This document shows positions 31,644 through 42,473 of a stretch of DNA of 64,000 bases, piece by piece; the stretch's first letter is position 1; each line of letters begins with the position of its first letter. The DNA is taken from positions 524,360 through 588,359 of the forward strand of contig CAUYUJ010000758.1 in the NCBI GenBank assembly GCA_963575745.1, written 5' to 3'. Source of the DNA: Prorocentrum cordatum. Taxonomy: Eukaryota; Sar; Dinophyceae; Prorocentrales; Prorocentraceae. A model generated the notes under the pieces. That model was not told where the DNA came from. It saw only the letters and a list, made by a program, of their open reading frames with translations, and did not search any database. The position numbers were made by a program, and so were the translations under genes.

Positions 31644-33060
31644 GCCGGTTGGTGTACGACTTGTTTGGATGGTTTAAGAAAGTTCGACGTGGCAGGTGGA
31701 CCCGCGACTTTCTTCCAGCAAACGCATGTGACTTCTTTGAAGACCCCATTGCCAGTTTCTGCCGTGACGATTTCGACGAGGAAGCGCAGAGGCTCATCGA
31801 CATGGCTGAGGAGCGCATCGCCGAAGGCATGGGCGAGTCTTCGTCCAGATGGGCCAGGTGGACCCAAGAGGCGTTCGTCAAGGGAGCTGGCAAGGCACAC
31901 CGATGCTCCGAGATTCGTGAGCTGCAGGAGGTCGCCGATGACAGGGGCGAGGCGTGCCAGCCGTTCGAGCGCGCGGACGAGTGTGTAGATGAGCGGCAAT
32001 CTATTTGGAATCTGCACGGTTGCTCAGAGGTGCCGCCTCCCGCCGACGCCCACGAGTGGCCGTTGCTCGGGCCATTCTCGGCCCAGCAGATTCGCGAGGT
32101 TCTGCGAGGCTTCAAGTCGACGGCGCTGTTCCAGGTCAAGCTTCACCCGCGCTCGCTCGACGCGTGCTCCGACGTGGCGCTGGAGACGCTCTGGCTGCTG
32201 TACGCCACCTCGGCTGATTAGGCTGAGCAAGCCCTCTGGAGGCCATCGTCTCATTGCGCTTTTGAACACTTTAGTTCGCATCTGGGGCAGGCTTCGGCGG
32301 TCGATCTCGCAAGATTGGGAAGCTCGGAATCGGCGCCCCGCCTTTTGGGGCAGCGGTCCGCCAGGAGCTCTTCCGACGCTGCCTTCGCTCATAATGTGGA
32401 GGCGGAGGTTGCTGGAGCTGTGGGGGAGTTTTCGGTGTCGGTTCTCATTGACATGTACAACTGCTATGAATGCGTTATAGTGTCCAATTGCTCGAAGAAG
32501 CCCGTGCCCTCCAGTATCCCTTGCGAATGCTTTGGATGGTCTTGTGTTCTTACCGCTGTCCCAGGGTTGTCCGGGCGTTCTGGTCTCTGGGCCTGTCCGT
32601 GGTCACTAGCCAAGGGATTATGGCTGGGTGTAGTCGCGCCAACACGGTGGTGCATCTTCTCTTGCATCGAGTGGTGGCTAGGTGTTGCGAACTTTTCTAC
32701 CCCATCATCCCACGAATTCCCATGGAAGATGCAAGCTTTCAGTGGACAGGTAGCGATTTACAGCTGTCAGGGCCTCTGATGGCTGCAGTCCAAAGCTTTT
32801 CTCGCAAGGCCTTTCCGTTCTGCCTTATTCTGCAGGTTGCCAGAAGTGGATTTGTTGCCTCGTCGGTCCGCGCCGCGGCCAAGATAGGCTCGACGGCCAA
32901 CATCGTCCGGTTGAAAAGCCATCGGCACATGCGAAATCTGGGCCACGACGTCTTTTTTTCCAGGCCGCCCACTGCGCGTGCAGGAGCGAAGTCGGTTAAA
33001 GGGGGTGCAGTCTCGCAAGTGAAAGCTGCTCGCTCTGAAGCGCGTAGCCCCTGGTAAGGT
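31634..33060 (+). pseudogene. Reverse transcriptase of non-LTR element, broken
   Basis: Pieces in order: linker SFCRDDFDEEAQRLIDMAEE and GPFSAQQIREVLRGFKSTAL (31634-32221), then a second frame LSKPSGGHRLIALLNTLVRI (about 32220-32290), a third with SVLIDMYNCYECV (motif A Asp, about 32440), and a fourth with LEEARALQYPLRMLWMVL, VTSQGIMAGCSRANT (motif B) and PMEDASFQWTGSDL (motif C position). Motif C reads M-E-D, where an aspartate pair is expected. The first Asp is a Glu codon at 32725-32727. With three frame changes and this substitution the enzyme cannot be functional. Confidence 0.75.
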
Positions 33061-33082
33061 CGCCGCCCTTTGGCGCACTGGT

Positions 33083-34534
33083 GTGCTCCCTGCGGGCGCT
33101 CACGGCGCGGGCGTGTCTGGAGTCGCTGACGGCACCCTCATGGCTTTACGCGCGCTCGTTGGTTCGCTTGTCGGAGCCAAGCGGTCAGGCTCTCTCGCTG
33201 CATGGCTGATGACCCAGCGGGATCAATACTTTGATCCAGTCTTTGACACCTGTGTTCCGTTACTTTTGGGATATTGTGCCATGACCTGGGACAGTAAAAT
33301 CTCCCTGGGCAGGCTCCAGCGAGCTTGGCATGTTATTTCGGCCCGTGTCCAAGCTTCCCAATCTTGGAAGGTTTGTAAAGGGCCCGCCTCAGCCGTTTTG
33401 CTGAGCTTGCGACGCGTAGGTAGGTGCATGCGTTCTGCCCACCTTATCGAAAGCGATCAGGGTCATGTGCACAACCTGCTGCGCGAGCGCCCGCGCGATG
33501 TGCGCGCTGCCCTCCGTCTAGGCATTGCTCGGTGGCAGGCCAAGCGTGCACTTCAGCACGTTCCTGAGGCTACTGGTTCCGAGGAAATTTGGGCGAGGGG
33601 GCTTCGTCGCGGCGCGTTGAAAATCTCGGACCAGAAACGCCAAGGGGCTGCGAGGTGCGTTCTGGGGTCAACGATGTGGCCCCCTGCTCGCAGCAAGGCG
33701 GCTGGCTACAGCACTTCTTCGGACTGCCAGTTTTGTGGCAAGGTAGACGCTGGAACCCTGGGCCACCAGCTTTTTGAGTGCGAACCTGTACTTGATTGCC
33801 CTCGCAACAATGATTCAGTTTATCCTGAGGGCGTCGTGGAATGGAGGGGAGTGCTTCGAGCGAGGGGCGAGACGGGGCTTGGCGAACCAGACTGGGATAC
33901 GCTCGAGCTCGCCTACTGTTTCCCCTTCCGTAGATGTAAGGTTCCCCCAGTCCCCTCGGAGCTCCCCGCCCATTCCTGGGGGCTTGCTCTTGGGCTTTGG
34001 GGCCGGCGCGTCTACACCGACGGTTCGGGATTGGCGAGCTCCAGTCCAGAATTTACACGGTGTGGGTATGCTGCGGTGGAGATGGGCCTCGGGGGGCCCC
34101 CGATCCGCGCGGTGTTCGGGGCTCTCCCTGGGTGGCGCCAGTCGGTGCCTCGGGCTGAGCGATGCGCGATTATCCAAGCCCTTCGGCGGGCCCCCCCAGA
34201 CGCCCAGGTAGTGTCAGACAATTTAAGCGCTGTGCGGAAAGGGATGGAGTGGTCCCCAGCCCTTGCTCATGGCCACGCGTTGCACGCGGACATTTGGCGC
34301 AGCATTTTTGATCTGTCTCAGGAGGGCCAGGCGCGTCCCACCTTTCAGTGGGTGAAAGCCCACCGCGAGTGGGATGATATATTCTGGACCTGTCTTCGGC
34401 CCAGGCAATTCAGGATGTCCTTGGTAACCTCTGGGCTGTTTTTTTCGCCAGGCTGGGTTCCGAGGGTCATGCTGTCATCGATGCTCAGAAGCAGCATCTC
34501 GCCGACATCAAGAAAGATTTCAGAAAGGTGTTGA
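33083..34534 (+). CDS. C-terminal ORF: Cys/His motif and RNase H
   Basis: The long open frame starts inside the RT thumb (SLAAWLMTQRDQYFDPVFDT, PLLLGYCAMTWDSKISLGRL). Around residues 215-233 CQFCGKVDAGTLGHQLFEC is a C-x2-C-x8-H-x5-C zinc-binding motif, common before the C-terminus of non-LTR proteins. RNase H follows: RRVYTDGSGLASSS (first Asp), SVPRAERCAIIQAL (Glu), DAQVVSDNLSAVRKG (second Asp) and FQWVKAHRE (His). All RNase H1 active-site positions are present, so it would remove RNA from the hybrid. The last roughly 40 residues (FFSPGWVPRVML) look out of frame and may follow a further break. Confidence 0.75.
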   Translation: MLPAGAHGAGVSGVADGTLMALRALVGSLVGAKRSGSLAAWLMTQRDQYFDPVFDTCVPLLLGYCAMTWDSKISLGRLQRAWHVISARVQASQSWKVCKGPASAVLLSLRRVGRCMRSAHLIESDQGHVHNLLRERPRDVRAALRLGIARWQAKRALQHVPEATGSEEIWARGLRRGALKISDQKRQGAARCVLGSTMWPPARSKAAGYSTSSDCQFCGKVDAGTLGHQLFECEPVLDCPRNNDSVYPEGVVEWRGVLRARGETGLGEPDWDTLELAYCFPFRRCKVPPVPSELPAHSWGLALGLWGRRVYTDGSGLASSSPEFTRCGYAAVEMGLGGPPIRAVFGALPGWRQSVPRAERCAIIQALRRAPPDAQVVSDNLSAVRKGMEWSPALAHGHALHADIWRSIFDLSQEGQARPTFQWVKAHREWDDIFWTCLRPRQFRMSLVTSGLFFSPGWVPRVMLSSMLRSSISPTSRKISERC

Positions 34535-34554
34535 CAAGGCCTTCTCAACCCGAC

Positions 34555-34856
34555 GTGCCCCCCGCGACCCGGCCCGGCCCCGGCCCGGCCCCGGCCCCGG
34601 CCCCGGCCCGGCCCCGGCCCCGGCCCCGGCCCGGCCCCCGGCCCGGCCCCGCCCCGCCCGGCCCCGGCCCCGGCCCCGGCCCCGGCCCCGGCCCCGGCCG
34701 CCCGGCCCCGGCCCCGGCCCGCCCGGCCCGGCCCCGGCCCCGGCCCCGGCCCCGGCCCCGGCCCCGGCCCCGGCCCCGGCCCCGGCCCCGGCCCCGGCCC
34801 CAGCCCCGGCCCTGGCCCTGGCCCCGGCCCTGGCCCCGGCCCCGCCAGGACCCCCC
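34555..34856. repeat. (CCCCGG)n-type hexanucleotide array
   Basis: About 300 bp of GGCCCC/CCGGCC repeats, almost pure G+C, directly 3' of the non-LTR element. Gly-Pro, Arg-Gly and Ala-Gly frames are shadows. Confidence 0.95.
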
Positions 34857-35415
34857 CGAGGGGGGTGGCCCAAGAGGCCTCAAAGACGGCTCCACGAGGG
34901 GCCCAAACAGTGCGAATGCGCCATCGCCGCGCTGCTGAAAGCCAAGCCTTCCACCATGATCCCAAAACCCATGAAGCCTCCCAGAAGCCCCCAACAGGCT
35001 TCAAGAAACCCAGGGACGCACCATCACGCGCCCAACCGTGCCACAAATGCCCTCGGTGGCCCTGCCAAAGACCACTCGAGACCCCCCGAAATGTGCCCCC
35101 CAGGGCCTTCACGCGACCCAGGCGCAGTGGCAAGATGGGTCGAACACCTGAGCACGTTCTGACAGGACGCGGGCGGCGAAAAGGAGGAGAAGGAGGGATG
35201 AATGGATGGACAACGTCTCGGAAGATTCGGGAGGTGACAACACCAATACGAAGGGGGGCCGACCTGCGTTAGTCCACCAATGAAGATGTAGGTGCCTCTT
35301 TGTTGGCTTCAACTTTGGCGACCGCGGCCGAAATTCTCTACTCGTGGGCGGGATTTACGGGAGCATCCGAAAAAGCCCGATGGACTGAGGTGACACTCAA
35401 ACCTGGCTTGGCACC
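34857..35415. other. No gene recognised
   Basis: Remnants of CCCAAGAGGCC-type repeat units at 34868-34900, similar to those at 2270-2870. Otherwise only short unconvincing frames. Confidence 0.4.
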
Positions 35416-35649
35416 ATGGCCACACTCAACATCGAGCCGCCCAACAGGCAACGCCTTGTCAAGCACCTCACGAACTCGCAGATTAGGTCCAAGACCACGC
35501 CAAAACTTGCTGAGGACATCCAGTCGCTTAGGCGTAGGCGCATGGCAGACATCAGCGAGCTTCACGGCTCCCCCGTGACTCTAGCCCCACACCTCAAATA
35601 TAGAATATGCCTCTCGCGACAAGGGTCCCCGCTGGCCTCAGGGCCCTGA
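35416..35649 (+). CDS. Short hypothetical ORF (77 aa)
   Basis: MATLNIEPPNRQRLVKHLTN begins a basic, helical sequence (IRSKTTPKLAEDIQSLRRRR) unlike repeat translations. It resembles a nucleic-acid-binding fragment, but no family is recognised. The open frame begins upstream near 35339 in an alternative frame. No repeats overlap it. Confidence 0.35.
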   Translation: MATLNIEPPNRQRLVKHLTNSQIRSKTTPKLAEDIQSLRRRRMADISELHGSPVTLAPHLKYRICLSRQGSPLASGP

Positions 35650-35885
35650 GGAGCTTCAAGAGCCGAGCCTGACACGGCGGCCAGACGGCCAGGTGGCGAG
35701 CCACGGCGATCACGCATGGGCATGCCGGGTCGATCAGCAATCACCCAACACTACTGACGACACTGCATCCCAAATTCCGAACGTCGCCGCAAATTCCAGT
35801 TTCGACTCTGTCGGCTAATTACGGCCTTGAGGAAAGTGTGTTGCAATGGGGCATTTCCCGCCATGAAAATCCGCCGACCCTCCAG

Positions 35886-35958
35886 CGTGTGGACGACGCT
35901 ATTGTCGTCGTCGTCGTCGCCGTCGCCGTCACCGTCGCCGTCGCCGTCTTCGCCGTCG
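35886..35958. repeat. (CGT)n array
   Basis: CGT/CGC trinucleotides. Confidence 0.9.
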
Positions 35959-36001
35959 TCACTCTCAAGGAAACTGAGAACAAGGAACAGGAACGTCGTA
36001 G

Positions 36002-36110
36002 TTCAGTCGAAGGGAAGCCCCTTCCCTTTCATTATCCCTTCCCTGCCAAGGGGTAGGGGGGCGGGGGAGGGGGTCGGGAGGGGGGTGGGTCCCGGGTCAG
36101 AAGTCCGCCT
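36002..36110. repeat. Single copy of the repeat arrayed at 46430-47370
   Basis: It shares AGTCGAAGGGAAGCCCCTTC followed by CCTTTCAT and, after a G-rich stretch, GTCCCGGGTCAGA with the tandem units in the intron at 46331-47485. Confidence 0.75.
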
Positions 36111-37124
36111 CCCCGGGGTCCTGGCGGTTCCTGGGGGGGGGGGTCTCCAGCGAGGGTGCCGGGGGAAGTCTGGTACCTTCGGGGTCGGCGGCACCGGCCG
36201 CACGGCCTTCACAATGAATTCTTCGAGGACCCCGTGAAAAGACGCCCCTGCAGCGCCGATCTGGGGCGTCCGCGCGGACCTCCAACAGTTTACGTTCATG
36301 CAGTGTTCGCAGTTTCCCCCCTCTGCCAGAAAACTGGAACCCCGTCGGCACTCACCGTGGGGGTCCTGGGAGGGGGAAGCGCGCCCGCCAGGGCCGCCCG
36401 CGACCCGACGGGGCCGGGAGGGCAGGTCCATTGCGACACCGTTGATACGTGTTGGGTTTACAGTGGCTCGCCGCCCAGTGGGTCGCCCTGCTGGGGGCGC
36501 TGCACGCGGAGCAGGGACTGAGCCGCTCGGCGTCGCGTTCTGCTGCTGGTCCTCCGCCTCCTCCTCCTCCTCCTCTTCCTCTTCCTCTTCCTCCTCCTCC
36601 TCCTCCTCCTCCTCCTCCTTCCTCCCTGATTCCCCCTCCCGCTCCTCCGCCCGCTCCTCCTCCCGCTCCTCCTCCCGCCTCCTCCCTCCTCCCCCCATTC
36701 TCCCTCCTCCTCGCTCCCCCTCCCCCCTCGCGCGCCGCCGCGGCCCCCCGACTGGCGAGCCTCCGCGTCGGGCCCCTGCTGCGCTGCGGCCCCGTGGCCC
36801 CCAGCAGGCCCCTCCCCGGGGCCGCCGCGCGCCAGGGCCGCCGGGCCAGCGGCACCCGGGCCCGCCATGGCGCCCGCGGCGCCCCCGGCCGGCCCGCTTT
36901 GGGGTGGGGGGTCCGGGCGGCACGGTCGGAGGGCCCCGGCTGCCCAGAGGTCCGACGGTGCTGAGCCACGAAAAGATGTACAGGGCAGCTTTTAATACGT
37001 AGGATGTTTAAGCATATGGGATTTTGAATACATGATGAACTTATGAATGAATGGATGCATGAACTCATCGTTATTTTTAATGCTAAGTCCCTGCATTTGT
37101 AATCCATGATCCGCACGCGGAGCA
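36111..37124. other. GC-rich, no supported gene; (TCC)n and AT-rich patch
   Basis: (TCC)n at about 36555-36620 and CT-rich sequence to 36725. Open frames on both strands are Arg/Pro/Ser-rich shadows. An AT-rich patch at about 36975-37090 (repeated ATGAATG forms) separates it from the dispersed repeat. Confidence 0.45.
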
Positions 37125-37318
37125 TGTATCAAAAACTGCCCTGTACCCAGACCCCCTCGCGTCGCGAAGAACTCGTGACGGGGAGGCGTGTCCCGATTTT
37201 CGGCCTCCAAGGGCCCTCGCCGGGCCTCGGGACCGTCAAGACATGGCTTGGGATGGAAAGCCGGTCCCTGCGGAAGGGTCCAGACTTCTGAGGGTCGCGT
37301 CATGAAAAATCATGACGT
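37125..37318 (-). repeat. Dispersed repeat of about 170 bp, copy 2
   Basis: The minus strand reads CGACGTCATGA, TTTTTCATGACG, CTTGACGGTCCCGAGGCC and GCGACGCGAGGGGGTCTG, matching copies at 29838-30010 and 42474-42625. Confidence 0.85.
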
Positions 37319-37627
37319 CGGGTGTCTGGGTACACAGATATCCTGCGACCAACGTTGCATGTACCTTCAAGAGGGGCGCCAGTGTATAACGTCGCTGGCT
37401 CCCAGTGGTCATTCATACACCGCCGCCCTCCCCATGAGGCCCAGGAGTAATAATCCATGGGAGGGTATCGGTGTGTATTTTCTTGTGGCAGAGATATGGT
37501 TCCTCGAGGGAGCGCGATCTACCGTCGCTTGCCCGAAGACAGAAACTGGGGTTTGGGAGGGCGGGGGAAGTTTCCCCCGCCCCCCCCGATTCGGAGTGGG
37601 AGGCTGTTTTACAACCCCCCCACCTCA

Positions 37628-37745
37628 CTCCAATTCGAACCGAGGCATGGGGGGGGCTTGCCAGCAACGGCAGAAGGCGCTCTTTAAAGAGCACCTTCTG
37701 CTGCGACTGGCAGGCCCCCACCGACTTCGGTTTTGCCAATCCCGG
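37628..37745. repeat. Imperfect palindrome, about 118 bp
   Basis: Centre CTCTTTAAAGAG at 37680-37691. Left arm GCCAGCAACGGCAGAAGG.GC pairs with right arm GC.CCTTCTGCTGCGACTGGC. Weaker complementarity extends to CGAACCGAGG / CCGACTTCGG. Confidence 0.8.
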
Positions 37746-38327
37746 CGTTCCTCCTCGACTTCGGCCTCGGGCGCCCTCCTCGGGCCCGAACCATCAAAGT
37801 GTTGTCCAGCACGGGGCACTACCCCGAGGGTTGGTCAGAGGCCACTCGGGCAAGAGCCGCTCTTCCAGCGCAACGCCGAACCGGGAGGGTCCGCGCACTA
37901 TCCCGAAGGAGGAGATGGATCATGGCCAGACCAAGGAGGAGGAGGAGGAGGAGGAGGCGGTCTAGGCTTGGACAGGGCTTCTCCTCGAGGGGGGGAGCTC
38001 TCAACCCTTGGGGACTCCCTCCTCCAGAACTCTGAGGGGACGCGCGCGAGCGTGCGCCCCCCCCTCCCGGCCAGGCCGGCCGTTTCATAGGCACTGGACA
38101 GTGGGCTTGGCCAGTCGGCGCAAGTTCAGAATTGGCGTCCTCTGGCATGGGGCTCCACCCGCCTCCCTGGTTGGCGGCGCGCACAAAAGGGGTATGGGGG
38201 AGGGAAGCGGGCTTCGCAGAAGCAGGGTGCTTCTAAAGAGCCGCCCCCTCCCCCCGGTAACCGAGGGAGGTCTTGGTTTGGGAGGAATCCCCGCCCCTGC
38301 CTCTCTCGGCAGGAAATAAACTCCGCC
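37746..38327. other. No gene recognised
   Basis: A short GGA run (37936-37959). Frames on both strands are unconvincing. Confidence 0.4.
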
Positions 38328-38513
38328 CCTCCTCCTCCTCCTCCTGCTCCTGCTCCTGCTCCTGCCTCTGCTCCTGCTCCTGCTTCTCCTCCTCCTCCTC
38401 CTCCTCCTCCTCCTCCTCCTCCTCCTCCTCCTCCTCCCCCTCCTCCTCCAACTCCTCCAACTCCTCCACCTCCTCCAACTCCTTCAACTCCTCCTCCTCC
38501 TCCTCCGCCTCCT

Positions 38514-38544
<31 letters not shown>

Positions 38545-38570
38545 CTCCTCCTCCTCCTCCTCTTCCTAGT
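38328..38570. repeat. (TCC/TGC)n array
   Basis: Interrupted TCC with CTGCTC variants at the left and CCAACT variants inside. Confidence 0.95.
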
Positions 38571-39194
38571 AGTCGCAGTCGTCGTTGTTGCGCGGTGGGT
38601 GCCGCGGAGAAATATTGATTTTCATTGTAAAGGGGCGACTTAGTGTACCACCCTCATTCCGGGTGCATCCGAGCTCTGAAGAAGGGGTATGATTTTAAAT
38701 GCAACCCCATTGCGAGACATGTTAGGACCCTTCCCCAGCTCCGCTGCCCAGGACAGACAAATAATGCATAGAACCCAAATTGACCTTCCCCACGCCACGT
38801 CGGCCGGGAGTGGGTTCACAGGAAAATTCAAATGGTCGATAGGTGGACGGGTTTCCGAGAAGCTGGCGGCGGCCTCAAGGGGTGGGTTCAAGAAAAATCG
38901 CAGAGGGGTGAAACGCGAACGGATTTCCAAAAGCTGGCGGCGGCCCCCAGGGTGGGCCACTCCGTAAATCAGCACAAATTCCCCGATGCATCTTCGCCAG
39001 GAGTGGATCGGGGCGGCAAAGACGACGACGGACTGGGTGAGCCCTATGAGCCCTACGGGCCCTATGGGCCCATGGATCGAAGTGACGACGAGACGACAAG
39101 AGTGGATCGGGGTGAGCCCTACGAGCCCTATGGGCCTTTCTGCGAACGAGGAAAACTTCATGTCAATTCTGGATTCTGGGAGCCAGCACGGGGT
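38571..39194. other. No gene recognised; short GAGCCCTA repeats
   Basis: Repeats of GTGAGCCCTATGAGCCCTA occur near 39039-39140. A direct repeat of GGCGGCGGCC..AAG-type sequence with GAGAAGCTGGCGG / AAAAGCTGGCGG lies near 38857 and 38928. No coherent coding sequence. Confidence 0.4.
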
Positions 39195-40740
39195 CAGTAA
39201 GCCTCAGAAAAGCAACGGGTGACACATGTCACCCCCGAAACTGCGTGAAGAAAAACAACACATTACATTTGGGATTCTGGGGGCCATCATGGGGTCAGTC
39301 AGCCTCAAGATAGCAGCAGGTGACACACGCCCCCCCCCCCCGAAACCGTGTGCGAAAAACCAATTGTAAGTTCAGCATTGTGGGAGTCAGCAAGGGGTCA
39401 GTTGGCCTGGAAAAAAAGGAGGGGGTGACACGTGTCACCGCCGACACCGTTTGAGAAACAAACATTTGAAAATCATGGATTCTGGGAGCCAGCAAAAAAT
39501 CAGTTAGCCTGGAAGAAAGCAGCGGGTGACATGTACCCCCTCCCCCGATACCGTGTAAGAAAAACGATATGTAAATGTGGAACCTCACAAGAGCAACGGG
39601 AGACGCGTGCAACCCCCGAAACCTTGTGAGAAACACAACATATACATGCATGGTTCTGGGAGCCAACATGGGATCAGCCAGCCGCAGCAAAGCAGCGGAT
39701 GACACGTGCCACCCCCGAAACCACGTGAGAAGAAAAAAACACAAGTGTAGATTCGAGATTCTGCGAGAGAGCATGGTGCCGGACAATCTTAACAACAAAA
39801 AACGGGTGATTCATGTCACCCCCTAAACCGTGTAAGGAAACCAACTTCTAAATCCGGGGTTCTGGGAGCCAACACGTGGTCGATCGGCCGTAGGAAAGCA
39901 GCGGGTGGCACGAGTCACCCCCGAAACCGCATGAGAAAGACCAATTGTAAAGGTATGGCTCTGGGAGCCAACATGAAATCATTCAGCATGGGAAAAGCAA
40001 GGGGTGACACGTGTCACCGCCGAAACCGTTTGAGACGAACCAGTTGTGACTTTGGGATCCTGGGAGCAAGCAAGCAGCCATTCGATCTGGAAGAGCACAA
40101 CGGGTGACAAGTGTCATCCCGAAACCGTGTGAGAGACAAACCGTTGCATATTCCAAGTGTTTGCGGCCAGCACGGAGCCAATCCAACTCATAAGCGTAAC
40201 GGGTGGCACGCCTTACCCCCGACACCGCGCGATAAAAAAAAAATGATCGTACATGTTAGGCTACTGGGAGCCAGCATGTCGCCACTGGGCCTCATAGGAG
40301 CAGCGGGTGGCACGTGCCACCCCCGACACCGTGTGAGAAACACCTGCTGAAGATTATGGACATTGGGAGAGCCAGCATTGGGTCAGCTAGCCTCAGACAA
40401 GCAACAGCTGACACGTGGCAACCCCGACACCGCGTGGGACAAAACGATGTGAATGTTGTGTTCTGGGGGCCAAGATGGGGCCATTTGGCCTGGGAAAAGC
40501 AGCGGGTCACACGTGTCACCACCGAAAACGTTTGAGAAAGACCAGTTGTGAGTTTGGGAGCATGGGAGCCAACGCAAAAAATCATTCAGCCTGGAAAAAG
40601 AGCAGCGGGTGACACGTGTCACCCCGAAGCCGTGCGAGAACAAAACTGTACATTCGGCATTTTGGTGGCCGACATGGGGGGCAATCAGCCTCAGAAACAA
40701 CAACGGGCGGAACGCGCCACCCCCGAAACCGCGTGACATG
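39195..40740. repeat. About 100-bp satellite, roughly 16 copies, with central palindrome
   Basis: The unit holds a palindromic GGTGACACGTGTCACC core, CCCCGAAACCGTGTGAGAAA and TTCTGGGAGCCAGCA. Cores lie near 39222, 39322, 39427, 39525, 39600, 39697, 39806, 39903, 40005, 40101, 40201, 40305, 40409, 40505, 40609 and 40707. Spacing is mostly 96-105 bp, with one unit shortened (39525-39600). Noncoding. Confidence 0.9.
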
Positions 40741-41240
40741 ACTCTCTCTCCTTTGACCCTGTCCAGAAAATGCTCGGCCCTCTGCGCGTACTTTTTGTTG
40801 CGCACAAGGTTCCAGATATTTCAAGGGGCCCAAGGACACACAAGTAAATACACACACATAAACAGATTCCCAATATGTTCACATATTTTCTGGGTTTTTG
40901 TCTTCCCGCACAATTCCCATATTTTCGTATATTTTCTTAGGGGTCGACGATTAATTGTGTCTGTGTGTTTTCCCTCCTGAATATTGCTGTGTTCTCGCAT
41001 GTGTCTTACACTCCGATTGTTTCCGGTGTCTCAAAAGGGTGTTCCTGTTGCAGAGTGAGCCTCATTTTCGGATCGGCGCTTTGCTCCCGTCTTTCAGAAG
41101 GACTCTCTCGCCCCAGCACGGGCCACTGATCTGGATCCGAATCCTTTCGCATCGTTGTCGCCCCATGATTCCCCTCCTCCGTCTTCCCTTGGTCCTCCTG
41201 CTCCTCCCGCTCTTTCCAACCCAGCTCATGCTGCTGCTGT
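40741..41240. other. No gene recognised
   Basis: Ordinary complexity without a recognisable domain. Confidence 0.4.
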
Positions 41241-41960
41241 TCGTCATTGTCATCCTCCTTATTCTTCCTCCTCCTCCTCCTCCTCCGCCTCCGCCTCCTT
41301 TTCCTGTTCATCCGCCACCTCCTCCTCGAATGTACGCAGCTCCCTTTTTTCCCGATTGCGCATGCCACGATGGGGGAAACATCCGCGCAACGGGAGGGGA
41401 TTGGTGGGAGGGACAGGGTGTCAGATATGGCGCGAGCGCACCTAGTTTGCCCCACCCCACCCCGCCCCCCCTCTCCGCACATATCCCCCCCTCCAGACTT
41501 CTCCTCACAGCCTCCTCCCTCCAACCCCCCTCTCTGAGTATCGTTGAACAGATCCCTGTCCCCACGGGCGTGGCCTGGGCCCCTAAGGCTGTTCCCCTCG
41601 AGTTCCGAGGGGCGTATCCCCAACAAGGGTGGCGGAAATGGGATGGGGGTATCCGGGATCGGCTCGACGATACTGACCCTGCCCTCCTCCTCCTCCTCCT
41701 CCTCCACGTCCACCTCTTCCTCCTCCTCCTCCACCTCCTCCTCCTCCTCCTCCTTCTCCTGCTGTTCCTCCTCCTCCTCCTCCTCCTCCTCCTCCTCCTG
41801 CTCTCCTCCTCCTCCTCCTCCTCCTCCTCCTCCTCCTGCTCCTGCTCCTCGTACTCCTCCTCCCCTCTCTCCCTCACTCCCTCCCTCTCTCCCTCCCTCT
41901 GCTTCCCTCTCCTTCCCTCCCTCCCTCCCTCTCCTTCCCTCCCTCCTAGCAGACGCCGCG
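41241..41960. repeat. (TCC)n and CCCT-rich arrays
   Basis: TCC arrays at about 41265-41300 and 41680-41860, and CTCCCTCC repeats at 41863-41945, with a low-complexity spacer between. Confidence 0.85.
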
Positions 41961-42242
41961 GGCAGCCTCTCCAGGCCGCCGCAGTCCAGGCAAGCGCCCG
42001 CGGCTCCGGGGCCCGCGGCCCAGCCGCAGCCGTGGGCCTCCTCGCACGCCCCAGACGCCAGGCCTCGCGCCGCGGGCCGCGGGCCGACCGGCTGAACATC
42101 ACAACAAATCGCCCCAGGAGCGGATCGGGCCGCGCCCACGGTCCACGCTGAAAATCGCATCGGCTCCAGAGCGCCTGGCGTCGCGGATGGGGCACAGCAT
42201 TCCGCAGGGGCCCCAGGGGGAGTCGTCGGGCGCGCGGTAAAG

Positions 42243-42400
42243 GGGGGTGGCCCAGAAAGGGGGGGGTGAAGTAAAGGACCCTGAAGGGGCCCAGGGCCCT
42301 AAAGAGGCCCTTCACGGCCCCTTTAGGCCCTCGACTGGGTCCAAAAGGGGCCCCAGAGGGCCCCTTCAGAGCCCTTTTCTTCACCCCTCATTTGGATCAC
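42243..42400. repeat. Imperfect foldback, about 150 bp
   Basis: Left GGGGTGAAGTAAAGGACCCT, GAAGGGGCCC and right GGGCCCCTTC, AGAGCCCTTTTCTTCACCCC are complementary. A related single arm lies at about 29120-29175. Copy 3 of the 170-bp dispersed repeat begins about 75 bp further on. Confidence 0.75.
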
Positions 42401-42473
42401 CCCCATTACCACCTGCCCGAAATCAGCCCGCGTCGGAGGGACCCGGCACTGGGATCGGACTCCCCTGGCCTCC

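Larger units (their letters stand above)
30480..34534 (+). mobile_element. Non-LTR retrotransposon with EN, RT and RNase H
   Basis: Plus-strand order: AP-like endonuclease (30480-31640), linker and RT in three frames (31634-33060), then a 483-codon ORF with a Cys/His motif and RNase H (33083-34534). The endonuclease and RNase H parts are well preserved while the RT is frameshifted, so this copy is inactive. A 300-bp CCCCGG array follows immediately. Poly-A tail and target duplications were not found. Confidence 0.8.

Noticed and set aside
39195-40740. CRISPR-like array (regular spacing, palindromic repeat)
   Set aside because: Whole 100-bp units are similar, with no unique spacers and no Cas genes, in a eukaryotic context. 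It is a satellite.
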